A stretch of DNA of 64,000 nt from Salinispora tropica CNB-440 (GTDB lineage: Bacteria > Actinomycetota > Actinomycetes > Mycobacteriales > Micromonosporaceae). Under the pieces are notes generated by a model, which saw only the letters and a list, made by a program, of their open reading frames with translations, searched no databases and was not told where the DNA came from. The position numbers and the translations under genes were made by a program. Positions 46,337 to 54,247 of the stretch are shown piece by piece. Position 1 is the first letter of the stretch; every line of letters begins with the position of its first letter. The stretch covers positions 3,166,144-3,230,143 of the forward strand of contig NC_009380.1 in assembly GCF_000016425.1 (NCBI RefSeq), read 5' to 3'.

Positions 46337-46397
46337 CCGTCCCGGCGACTCGTCGTGCGGGACGGGTCGCCGGCCTGCTCCGACTCGAGGAGGAAGC

Positions 46398-47405
46398 GTG
46401 TACCGACCCCGCGCCATTCATCGCGCCGTCGCCCGGCTGTCCGGGGCGCCGGCCGGGCGAACCTGGCCCCGGACCTTCGCCGACCGGCTCACCCACCCGG
46501 TTCCCGGGCCCGCCGCGGTGCTGCGGCTGATGCGTGAGCGGGGCAACCGGCCCGTCGGCGGGACCGCGCGGGTGCCGGTACGCGACGACGCCGACGTACC
46601 GGCGGTGGCGTCGACGGAGACCGCGGTTACCTGGATCGGCCACGCCACCTGCCTGGTGCAGTTCGGCGGCCGGACGGTACTCACCGACCCGGTGTGGTCG
46701 GACCGGATCCCCGGCACTCCCCGCCGGTTCACCCCGCCCGGGCTACCGTGGGCCGCCCTGCCGCGCATCGACGCGGTAGTGATCAGCCACAACCACTTCG
46801 ACCATCTGGACGAGCCGACCATCCGCCGACTGCCTCGGGACACACCGGTACTCGTGCCGGCCGGGCTCGGCTGGTGGTTCCAGGCCCGGCGGTTCCGTGC
46901 CGTGACCGAGCTGGACTGGTGGGAGTCGGCGACCGTGGGCGGCCTACGTTTCGACTTCACCCCGGCGCACCACTGGAGCCGACGGGGAATCTTCGACACC
47001 TGTCAGAGTCTGTGGGGCGGCTGGCTGATGACCGCGTCCGGCGAGGCCACCCGCCGGGTGTTCTTCGCCGGGGACTCCGCCTACGGGTCGGCGTTCGCCG
47101 AGATCGGGACACGGTTCCCGGGCATCGACATCGCGCTGCTGCCGGTCGGTGCGTTTCGTCCCCGATGGTTCATGAAACCCTTACACATGGACCCGGCCGA
47201 AGCGGTGCGGGCCTGCGGCGACCTGGGCGCAGAGTGGATGGTGACCATCCACTGGGGCACCTTCGCGCTGTCCGCCGAGCCGGTGTTGGCCCCGGTCGAG
47301 CGGGCCCGCGAGGCCTGGGCCGAGGCAGGCCGCCCCACCGCCACGTTGTGGGACCTCGCGATCGGCGAGAGTCGGGTACTGGCCGCCGCAGCCACACCGC
47401 AGTGA
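46398..47405 (+). CDS. Metallo-beta-lactamase-fold hydrolase (UlaG/NAPE-PLD-like)
   Basis: 335 aa. The metal-binding HNHFDHLD motif near residue 131, GHATCLV near 76 and FFAGDSAYG near 226 are characteristic of the MBL superfamily, in the NAPE-phospholipase-D/UlaG group. A hydrolytic role (thioester, lactone or phosphodiester) is likely but the substrate is unknown. GTG 46398 has an AGGAGGAAG site. Codon 262 is the rare leucine codon TTA (47181-47183), which in actinomycetes can tie translation to bldA. Confidence 0.88.
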   Translation: MYRPRAIHRAVARLSGAPAGRTWPRTFADRLTHPVPGPAAVLRLMRERGNRPVGGTARVPVRDDADVPAVASTETAVTWIGHATCLVQFGGRTVLTDPVWSDRIPGTPRRFTPPGLPWAALPRIDAVVISHNHFDHLDEPTIRRLPRDTPVLVPAGLGWWFQARRFRAVTELDWWESATVGGLRFDFTPAHHWSRRGIFDTCQSLWGGWLMTASGEATRRVFFAGDSAYGSAFAEIGTRFPGIDIALLPVGAFRPRWFMKPLHMDPAEAVRACGDLGAEWMVTIHWGTFALSAEPVLAPVERAREAWAEAGRPTATLWDLAIGESRVLAAAATPQ

Positions 47406-47436
47406 CCCACCCACGCCCAGTTGGTGGCCCTACCTG

Positions 47437-48843
47437 TCAGCGACCGGTGTCCGCCGCCCGGGCCTTGCGCGCCGCCCGGCCCGCGAAGAACGCGCGCGGC
47501 GCCAGCGCCGCCTGGTGCGGCAGCATCAGCGGCAGCCGGTCACCGGTCTCCTGACGCCAGACGAACAGGTGCGCACCCGTGTCGCCGATCGCCCCCTTGG
47601 CGAACGTCGGCTGGTTGACCGTGACGAAGGCCAGCTCGGTGTACTCGGTCTCGCGACGCAGCACCAGGTCGCGCAGGATCTTACCGCCGGTGTGGCTCGG
47701 GGCGAGCCCGTTGCCGGTGTATCCGTGCCCGTAGACCACACCGTCGGCCAGGCGGCCGAACTGGGGGATGAAGGTACGGCTCCAACCGATCGGCCCGCCG
47801 AAGGCGTGGCTGAACCGAACGTCATCCCAGGCCGGAAAGAACCGGGCGAAGGACTCCCGCAGGTCACGGAAGGCGGCAGCATTGCGAATGTGTCCCCGCC
47901 CGGTGTCCCGGCCGTCGAAGTAGTACCACCGCCCACCGGACCAGACCACGCGGTTGTCGGAGGTCAGCCGGGCCGCGTGGGCGAAGGACAGCGAGTTGCT
48001 GACGCCCTCCCGACCCGGCCAGTTCACCCGATCCAGCTGAGCATCGGTCAGCGGCTCGGTCACCATCAGGTAGTTCCACACCGGCATCACCTTGGTGTGC
48101 GTCTGGCCGAAGCTGTGCTGCCAGGCATTGGTGGCCAGCACCACCTCGTTCGCGGTGACCGTTCCGGTCGGGGTGCTGACCCGGTATCCGTTGCCCACCC
48201 GGCGTACGTCGACGGCCGGGGTGTGCTCGTGGATATCGACGCCCTGGCCCCGCACCACCCGCGCCAGTCCCTGCACCAGACGGTGCGGGTTGACCAGGGC
48301 ACCGGTGGTGCGCAGCGCGCCGAGCACCTGTGGGGAGCCGATCCGCTCCTGCGCCTCGTCACGGCCCATCAGCTTGAACGAGCCGCGCAGGCCCGTGCGT
48401 TCGCTGCGCTTGACCTGGAGTTCGAGCCGGGCCAACTGCTTGCGGTCGGTCACCACCTGGAGCATGCCGTTCATCGCGAAGTCGGCGTCGATGTCGTACC
48501 GCCGGCAGAACCGGCCGATGTCGATAATCGAACGGGCACCGGTGCGGTAGACCCCGGCGGCCTTTTCGCGGCCGTAGTACCACAGCAGCCGCCGCAGCAC
48601 CTTGCCGGCGGTGAGCCCGACGAAGCCGCCGTTGGCGGTGGACGCGCCGCTGCCCACCGTGTGGCTCTCCAGCACCCGGATACGTGCTGAGGGTTCGGCC
48701 TCGGCGAGGAAGTGCGCAGCCCAGAGGCCGGTGTAGCCTCCGCCGACGATGCAGATGTCACAGCTCGCGTCGCCGTCGAGAGGCTCACCCACCTCGACCG
48801 GCTCGGTGTCGTGCCAGTAGACGCTGTTCTGGATCTCTTCCAC
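47437..48843 (-). CDS. FAD-dependent oxidoreductase (DAO/DadA family), second copy
   Basis: About 468 aa. FAD-binding VGGGYTGLWAAHFL starts about residue 31, and GHGYTGNGLAPSHTGGKIL lies near the C-terminus. The layout resembles the oxidase at 38591-39985, but the sequences are clearly diverged. It is related to putrescine/glycine-oxidase-type proteins and so likely oxidises an amine or ring C-N bond. GTG 48843 is chosen for its GGAG site and family-like N-terminus; ATG 48927 in the same frame is the alternative. It converges with the MBL-fold gene 31 bp away. A KTGTTG-N4-TAGS site lies upstream. Confidence 0.85.
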   Translation of the reverse strand: MEEIQNSVYWHDTEPVEVGEPLDGDASCDICIVGGGYTGLWAAHFLAEAEPSARIRVLESHTVGSGASTANGGFVGLTAGKVLRRLLWYYGREKAAGVYRTGARSIIDIGRFCRRYDIDADFAMNGMLQVVTDRKQLARLELQVKRSERTGLRGSFKLMGRDEAQERIGSPQVLGALRTTGALVNPHRLVQGLARVVRGQGVDIHEHTPAVDVRRVGNGYRVSTPTGTVTANEVVLATNAWQHSFGQTHTKVMPVWNYLMVTEPLTDAQLDRVNWPGREGVSNSLSFAHAARLTSDNRVVWSGGRWYYFDGRDTGRGHIRNAAAFRDLRESFARFFPAWDDVRFSHAFGGPIGWSRTFIPQFGRLADGVVYGHGYTGNGLAPSHTGGKILRDLVLRRETEYTELAFVTVNQPTFAKGAIGDTGAHLFVWRQETGDRLPLMLPHQAALAPRAFFAGRAARKARAADTGR

Positions 48844-48962
48844 GTCAGTCTCCAGGTCGTCGGGGCCGGCGTCCGCACGGCACGGCGGTCGGTGGACCGC
48901 GCCACGGTCGGCGGCGGCGGACCGCATCCATCACCAGTACGGTATGTCGTGTCTATCGAAAC

Positions 48963-48976
48963 CCTACAGTCAACAC
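48963..48976 (-). promoter_or_regulatory. KTGTTG-N4-TAGS motif upstream of the second FAD oxidase
   Basis: Minus strand GTGTTG-ACTG-TAGG, continuing to TAGGGT (48961-48966), a good -10 hexamer. It overlaps the stop codon of the preceding VOC gene and lies 36 bp before ATG 48927. Confidence 0.45.
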
Positions 48977-49473
48977 TATCCGCGAACCGGTTTCGCCCGA
49001 CCGGCGGCGGCCCGCTCGGCCCGACGCCGCTGACGCAGACGGTCCATGAAGTAGTCCGCGTTCAGCCAGTAGAACTCCAGCCAGATGTTGTCCGGATCGC
49101 GCAGCCAGATGCCGTAGCCGGCCTCCAGGAACAGCTCGCGGACACCCGAGTGGGCGGCTCCGACGGCATCGAGGTGCTCCGCCCAACGGTCGAGATCGAC
49201 GCGCTCGGGCACGTGGTAGCCGAGATGATGCAGGCCAACCCGTCGCTCGTCGAAGGGATCCGGATCAACCTCGGCGGCCTGTCCGAGGACGATGGCGGCC
49301 AGCGACTGCCGGTGCACCAGCGTCCGGAAGGTGAACCCGGACTCGGCTGGCGTGGCGTCGCGAACGACGGTGAAGTCCATGACCCGGCAGTACCACTCGG
49401 TGCTGCGGTCCAGGTCGCGCACGGTCAGGTTGACGTGGGTGCTGCCGTTGAGTTTGGGCACAGGACGCATCAT
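48976..49473 (-). CDS. VOC/glyoxalase-fold protein (extradiol dioxygenase-like)
   Basis: About 165 aa, one vicinal-oxygen-chelate domain pair. Candidate metal ligands are His in STHVNLTV near residue 13, His in LHHLGYHV near 80, and Glu in WLEFYW near 135. The family includes glyoxalases, dioxygenases and resistance proteins. Here it may handle a thiol- or catechol-like intermediate, or confer self-resistance. The start is ATG 49473 (double ATG); the open frame to 49752 is antisense to the next gene. It is divergent from the flavin monooxygenase at 49586. Confidence 0.8.
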   Translation of the reverse strand: MMRPVPKLNGSTHVNLTVRDLDRSTEWYCRVMDFTVVRDATPAESGFTFRTLVHRQSLAAIVLGQAAEVDPDPFDERRVGLHHLGYHVPERVDLDRWAEHLDAVGAAHSGVRELFLEAGYGIWLRDPDNIWLEFYWLNADYFMDRLRQRRRAERAAAGRAKPVRG

Positions 49474-49502
49474 AGGCGCTTGAGTCGTATCTTGGGTGTA
49501 GC

Positions 49503-49516
49503 GTGTTGTCATTAGG
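49503..49516 (+). promoter_or_regulatory. KTGTTG-N4-TAGS motif upstream of the flavin monooxygenase operon
   Basis: GTGTTG-TCAT-TAGG on the plus strand in the divergent gap between the VOC gene and the monooxygenase, 69 bp before ATG 49586. Confidence 0.45.
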
Positions 49517-49585
49517 AACGGTAGCGTGTCCTCACCTGGCAGCGTGGCCGCCGGTACCGGCCGGAACGGATGTGAGGAACCGGGC

Positions 49586-50962
49586 ATGCATCTGAACGTG
49601 TTCACCCAGTGCTCTCCGGCACCCCAGTTCAAGGGCATGTGGAGGGTCCCGGGCGACCGGACGGCGACCGGATACCGTTCGCTGGAGTACTGGACAGCGC
49701 GGGCCCGGCAGCTGGAAGCGGCCTGCGTCGACGCGCTCTTCTTCGCGGACATCCACGGCGTCTACGACGTGTACCGAGGGTCCTGGGCCCCGGCGGTACG
49801 GCACGCGGTGCAGATTCCCTCGATCGACCCGGCTCTGCTCCTGCCCGCGCTCGCAGCCACCACGCGGCACCTCGGCTTCGCAGTTACCTACTCCACCACC
49901 TACCACCCCCCGTTCGAGTGCGCCCGGCTCTTTTCCTCGCTGGACCACCTGACCGGCGGCCGGGTCGGTTGGAACATCGTCACCTCCTACCTGCGCTCGG
50001 CCACCGCCAACGGCCTCGGCGACTACCTGGACCACGACGAGCGCTACGACCGCGCCGACGAGTACGTGCGGGTGACCCGGGCCCTCTGGGAGGAAAGCTG
50101 GGATGCCGATGCGGTGGTGCGGGACGCCGGGCGCGACACCTTCACCGACCCGACCCGGGTCCACGAGATCGACCATCACGGCCGGTGGTTCTCGGTACGT
50201 GGTCCGCACCAGTGCGAACCGTCACCCCAACGCACCCCGGTGCTCTACCAGGCCGGCTCGTCGCCGCGAGGGATCGAGTTCGCCGCCCGGCACGCCGAGG
50301 TGGTCTTCCTGACCCTGGCCGATCCCACCACGGGCGCCGAGCCGGTGGCCGACCTGCGCGCCACCGCCGCCCGGCACGGCCGGGACCCACGCGCGGTGAA
50401 GGCGTTGCAGGGAACCATGGTGATGGTCGGCCGGGATCGCGCGGAGGCGAAGGCTCGGGCCGAGGCGTACAACACGCTCTGGAGCAGCGAGGGGCAGCTG
50501 GCCAAGTGGTGCGGCTGGATGGACATCGACCTCTCCGCCTTCCCCGACGACACCCCGGTCGACGAGATCCGCAGCCAGGCCAGCCATTCTTTCCTCGGCT
50601 TCCTTCGCAGGCTGACCCCGGACCGCACCTGGACGGTGGGCGACGTGAAGTACCTCGTCTCCCGACCCCGTCGGCCCCGGGTCGATGCCCCGGTGACCCT
50701 GTTCGGCACTCCTGAGCAGGTCGCCGACCGGATGGAACAGTGGCTCGAGGTCGCCGACGTGGACGGGTTCAACCTCATCCCGTGCCCCCCGTCGGGCGGG
50801 GTGGACGACATCTGCGACCTGCTGATCCCCGAGCTGCAACGACGGGGCCTGTTCCGCACCGCCTACGACCCGCTGGAGAGCACCCTGCGGGAACGGTACT
50901 TCGGCCCCGGTAACCGCACCTACTCCGACCCGGCCCGTGCCGGGGCCATCCGGGAAGGCTGA
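49586..50962 (+). CDS. NtaA/SnaA/DszA-family FMN-dependent monooxygenase
   Basis: 458-aa luciferase-like flavin monooxygenase using reduced FMN from a separate reductase. The N-terminal MHLNVFTQCSPAPQFKGMWR, FADIHGVYDVYRG, the GRVGWNIVTS segment near 130 and the C-terminal GTPEQVADRMEQWLE are typical of the NtaA/SnaA/DszA branch. SnaA oxidises a proline-derived imine in pristinamycin biosynthesis and DszA acts on sulfones, so oxidation at a thiazoline/thiazolidine C=N, N or S is a reasonable guess. ATG 49586 follows a GAGGA site. First gene of a plus-strand operon to 55854. Confidence 0.92.
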   Translation: MHLNVFTQCSPAPQFKGMWRVPGDRTATGYRSLEYWTARARQLEAACVDALFFADIHGVYDVYRGSWAPAVRHAVQIPSIDPALLLPALAATTRHLGFAVTYSTTYHPPFECARLFSSLDHLTGGRVGWNIVTSYLRSATANGLGDYLDHDERYDRADEYVRVTRALWEESWDADAVVRDAGRDTFTDPTRVHEIDHHGRWFSVRGPHQCEPSPQRTPVLYQAGSSPRGIEFAARHAEVVFLTLADPTTGAEPVADLRATAARHGRDPRAVKALQGTMVMVGRDRAEAKARAEAYNTLWSSEGQLAKWCGWMDIDLSAFPDDTPVDEIRSQASHSFLGFLRRLTPDRTWTVGDVKYLVSRPRRPRVDAPVTLFGTPEQVADRMEQWLEVADVDGFNLIPCPPSGGVDDICDLLIPELQRRGLFRTAYDPLESTLRERYFGPGNRTYSDPARAGAIREG

Positions 50963-50966
50963 GCAG

Positions 50967-52109
50967 ATGGACCTGCGTGACACCGAAGAGCAGGCCGCCT
51001 TCCGCACCGAGCTACGGGCCTGGCTCGCCGTCCAGGTGCCCCGATTCGCCGTGGACGGCTCCGAAGCGCCGCAGGGCTGGACGAAGGCGCTGCACACCGC
51101 CGGCTACACCGGACTGACCTGGCCCACGCGTTACGGCGGACGCGGCCTGTCCCCCACCTACCAGGGCATCTACGCCGAGGAGAGTGCCCTCGCCGAGGCG
51201 CCGGACCACAGCAACGTCATCGGCCTCGGGATGGTCGGACCGACCATCGTCGAGCACGGCACGCCGCAGCAGCAGATCCGTTTCCTGGAACCCATCCTCT
51301 CCGGCGAGATGGTCTTCTGCCAAGGATTCTCCGAGCCCGACGCCGGCTCCGACCTCGCCGCCGTTCGCACCCGGGCGGTGGCCACCGCCGGCGGCTGGCA
51401 GGTCACCGGCGAGAAGGTCTGGTCGTCGTACGCCCACCAGGCCGACTGGTGTCTGCTGCTGGCCCGTACCCAACCGGGCTCCGAACGGCACCAGGGGCTG
51501 ACCTGCCTGCTGGTCGACATGCGCTCGCCCGGCGTCCAGGTACTACCGCTGCGGCAGAACACCGGCGACAGCGACTTCAACCAGATCGTACTCACCGACG
51601 CGTTCGTGCCGGCCGACTGCGTCCTCGGCCCGGTCGGCGGGGGCTGGCGAATCGCGATGACCACACTCGCACACGAACGGGGCACGTTCGGCATCACGCT
51701 GACCGCCCGACTCAGCGTCGAGTTCGGCCGGCTGGTGCGGACCGTACGCGAACTCGGGCTCACCGACGATCCGGCGGTCCGTGCCGAGATCGCCGACCTG
51801 CACGTGCACCTTCAGGGACTGCGCTGGACCGGCTACCGGGCGATGAGCATGCTGAACCGCACCGGGAGGCCCGGGCCGGAGAGTTCGATTCTCAAACTGC
51901 ACTGGTCGGTGACCAACCAGCGGCTGGCGGCGTTCGCGCTGCGGCTGCTGGGCCCGGCCGGCATCCTGGACAGCCCGGACAGCCCCGCCGCCGGCCACTG
52001 GCAGCACCTGCGGCTGCGCAGTCGGGCCAACTCCATCGAGGGCGGCACGTCGGAAATCCTGCGCGGCATCATCGCCGAGCGTGTCCTCGGCCTTCCCCGA
52101 ACCCGGTGA
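50967..52109 (+). CDS. Acyl-CoA dehydrogenase, subunit 1 of a probable pair
   Basis: 380 aa. QGFSEPDAGSDLAAVRT near residue 120, the substrate/FAD loop, and a C-terminal SIEGGTSEILRGIIAERVLGLPR are the classic family signatures. It would introduce an alpha,beta-double bond in an acyl thioester with FAD. In actinobacteria, adjacent acyl-CoA dehydrogenase genes often encode heterotetramers (as in steroid side-chain degradation), and the gene 25 bp downstream fits as partner. It starts 4 bp after the monooxygenase stop. Confidence 0.93.
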   Translation: MDLRDTEEQAAFRTELRAWLAVQVPRFAVDGSEAPQGWTKALHTAGYTGLTWPTRYGGRGLSPTYQGIYAEESALAEAPDHSNVIGLGMVGPTIVEHGTPQQQIRFLEPILSGEMVFCQGFSEPDAGSDLAAVRTRAVATAGGWQVTGEKVWSSYAHQADWCLLLARTQPGSERHQGLTCLLVDMRSPGVQVLPLRQNTGDSDFNQIVLTDAFVPADCVLGPVGGGWRIAMTTLAHERGTFGITLTARLSVEFGRLVRTVRELGLTDDPAVRAEIADLHVHLQGLRWTGYRAMSMLNRTGRPGPESSILKLHWSVTNQRLAAFALRLLGPAGILDSPDSPAAGHWQHLRLRSRANSIEGGTSEILRGIIAERVLGLPRTR

Positions 52110-52133
52110 CCCTGCGGCGGAAAGGACTCTCGG

Positions 52134-53201
52134 ATGGACTTCGCCCTCACCGACGAGCAGCGTGACCTGCAGATTGCTGCCGCGCGCTACCTCGCGGACC
52201 GGTACCCACCGGACCGGATCGCGGCGCTCGCCGACGCCGCCGTCGGGGATCCCGACGCCTGGCCGGAGCTGCGCCGGCAGGGCTGGTGCGACCCCGAGTT
52301 GGGCATGGTGGAGAAGGGGCTGTTGGCCCAGGAAAACGGCTACGCCCTGCACCCGACCGCGTGGTGGAGCACGGTGGGGCTGGCCCAACCCGTGTACCGC
52401 GCGGCCGGCGCCGCCATGCCACCCGGACCGCTCACTCTGGCCTGGCAGGACGAGGCCGGGACCGACGGCGGGTGCCGGGCGGCTCCCGCCCACGGCGGCG
52501 GTTGGCGACTGGCCGGCACCCGGTGTCTGGTCACCGACGTGGCCGAGGTGTCCGGTGTGCTGGTCGCCGCGGACACCCCCGACGGCCTCGCACTGTTCGC
52601 GGTAACGATGCCCGCCGAGGGCATGACCGTCACACCGCAGCCCACCCTCGACCGGCTGCGCCGCACCGCTCGGCTGCGATTCGCCGACACACCGGCCGAG
52701 CCGTTGGTGACCGCGGACACCGGGCGCCAGGTGCTGGCCGCCGCCCGCCGACACGGCGGCACCCTGCTGGCCTGCGAGGCGGTCGGGGTGGCCCGGCGGG
52801 CCCTGGACCTGGCCCGACGCCACGCCGAGCAGCGGGTGCAGTTCGGTCGCCCGATCGGTGCGTACCAGGCGGTGGCGCACCAACTCGCCGACAGCTACGT
52901 CGCGGTCGAGCTGGCCACCTCGTTGTCGCTGCGAGCTGCCTGGTTGGTCGGTGCCGCCGACCGCGGTGACGCCGACGAGGCGGAGGTGGGCCCGGCGTAC
53001 GCCGAAGCCGTGGTCGCGGCCCGCGAGGCGGCGGTGCGGGCCTGCGAGGCCGCCCTCCAGGTCACCGGAGGGCTCGGCGCCACCTGGGAGTATCCGCTGC
53101 ACTGGTGGTACCGCCGCGCGCTCTGGCTGGACTGCTTCGACCTTCCCACCGCCGCGCACCTCGCCACGCTCGCCAGTCAGGTGCTGGCCGCACCCGCCTG
53201 A
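52134..53201 (+). CDS. Acyl-CoA dehydrogenase, subunit 2 of a probable pair
   Basis: 355-aa shorter homologue: MDFALTDEQRDLQ start, LARRHAEQRVQFGRPIGAYQ near 225, and QVTGGLGATWEYPLHWWYRR near the C-terminus. The active-site and FAD motifs appear distributed differently from subunit 1, as in FadE-type heterotetramers in which only one subunit type carries the catalytic base. ATG 52134 has an AAAGGAC-like site. Probable role: dehydrogenation of a CoA- or carrier-bound acyl chain before transfer to the assembly line. Confidence 0.9.
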   Translation: MDFALTDEQRDLQIAAARYLADRYPPDRIAALADAAVGDPDAWPELRRQGWCDPELGMVEKGLLAQENGYALHPTAWWSTVGLAQPVYRAAGAAMPPGPLTLAWQDEAGTDGGCRAAPAHGGGWRLAGTRCLVTDVAEVSGVLVAADTPDGLALFAVTMPAEGMTVTPQPTLDRLRRTARLRFADTPAEPLVTADTGRQVLAAARRHGGTLLACEAVGVARRALDLARRHAEQRVQFGRPIGAYQAVAHQLADSYVAVELATSLSLRAAWLVGAADRGDADEAEVGPAYAEAVVAAREAAVRACEAALQVTGGLGATWEYPLHWWYRRALWLDCFDLPTAAHLATLASQVLAAPA

Positions 53202-53221
53202 CCCACCGACAAGGAGCCGTG

Positions 53222-54247
53222 ATGCTGACGAGACGACGCCCCAGGATCGACGTACCGGCCATCCTGCGGCTCATGGAGGTCGGCGACTACCTGCTGCCGT
53301 ACACGATCCGGGCGGTCTGCCTGCTGAGGGTGGCCGACCACCTGACGCAGGGGCCGCGCCCGGTCGCCGAGCTGGCCCGGGACGTCGGGGCGGACGAGCC
53401 CGCGCTGACCAAGGCGCTGCGCTACCTGGCCACCCGCGACCTGTTCGCCGAGGTGGCTCCGGGGGAGTTCGGCTTGACCCCGATGGCCGACCTGCTGCGG
53501 GCTGACCACCCGTACTCCGCCCGGGACATCTTCCTCTCCCCCGTGGCGTGCACCCGGGCCATGGAGGGTCTCGACCACACGCTGCGCACCGGCGAGGGCG
53601 CGTTCGACGCCGTGCACGGCATCGGGATGTGGGAGCACTTCCGCGGCAACCCGACCGACGGCGCGGCCTTCGACAAGGTGATGAGTGGGGTCACCGGGAT
53701 GGAACTACAGGCCATCCTGCGCGCCACGAACTGGTCGCGGTTCGGCACGGTCGTGGACGTCGGTGGTGGGAACGGCCGCTTCCTCGGCGACCTACTGGCC
53801 CGCTACCCGACGATGCGCGGGGTCCTGTTCGACCTGCCCACGGTGGTCGCGAACGCGCCCACGACGCTCGCCGGGGCCGGGGTGGCCGACCGCGTCCGGA
53901 TCGTTCCCGGCAGCTTCCTCAGCGACGACATTCCGCCGGGCGGCGACGCGTACGTGCTCAAGCGGATCCTCTACAGCTGGCACGACGACGTCGCCACCGA
54001 CGTACTCAGGCGCATCCGGGCCGCCATGGCCGACGACGGTCGGGTGTTCATCCTCGAAGCCGGCCGACCGTCCGAGGAGGAGACCAGCCCGTTGGCCCGC
54101 CGGATGGACATGCTGATGTTGACCCTGAGCGCCGGCGGCGCGCGCGGCCTCGACGAGCAGCGGGCCCTGCTGGCCGGTGCCGGTCTGGAGCTGGTCAGCG
54201 CCACGCCCACGGTGATGTTCCCGGTAATCGAGGCCCGTCCGGTATGA
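53222..54247 (+). CDS. SAM-dependent O-methyltransferase (family 2)
   Basis: 341 aa. An N-terminal winged-helix dimerisation domain (about 10-110) precedes a SAM domain with VVDVGGGNGRFLGDLL near residue 176 and LYSWHDD near 254, the latter carrying the catalytic His of plant-COMT/DnrK-like O-methyltransferases. It likely methylates a phenolic or enolic hydroxyl of the product. ATG 53222 follows AAGGAG. It overlaps the fatty-acyl-AMP ligase start by 4 bp. Confidence 0.93.
   Translation: MLTRRRPRIDVPAILRLMEVGDYLLPYTIRAVCLLRVADHLTQGPRPVAELARDVGADEPALTKALRYLATRDLFAEVAPGEFGLTPMADLLRADHPYSARDIFLSPVACTRAMEGLDHTLRTGEGAFDAVHGIGMWEHFRGNPTDGAAFDKVMSGVTGMELQAILRATNWSRFGTVVDVGGGNGRFLGDLLARYPTMRGVLFDLPTVVANAPTTLAGAGVADRVRIVPGSFLSDDIPPGGDAYVLKRILYSWHDDVATDVLRRIRAAMADDGRVFILEAGRPSEEETSPLARRMDMLMLTLSAGGARGLDEQRALLAGAGLELVSATPTVMFPVIEARPV

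Noticed and set aside
48976..49752. Longer VOC gene starting at 49752
   Set aside because: The added residues overlap the start of the divergent monooxygenase and its motif region and do not resemble the family; ATG 49473 begins the fold.
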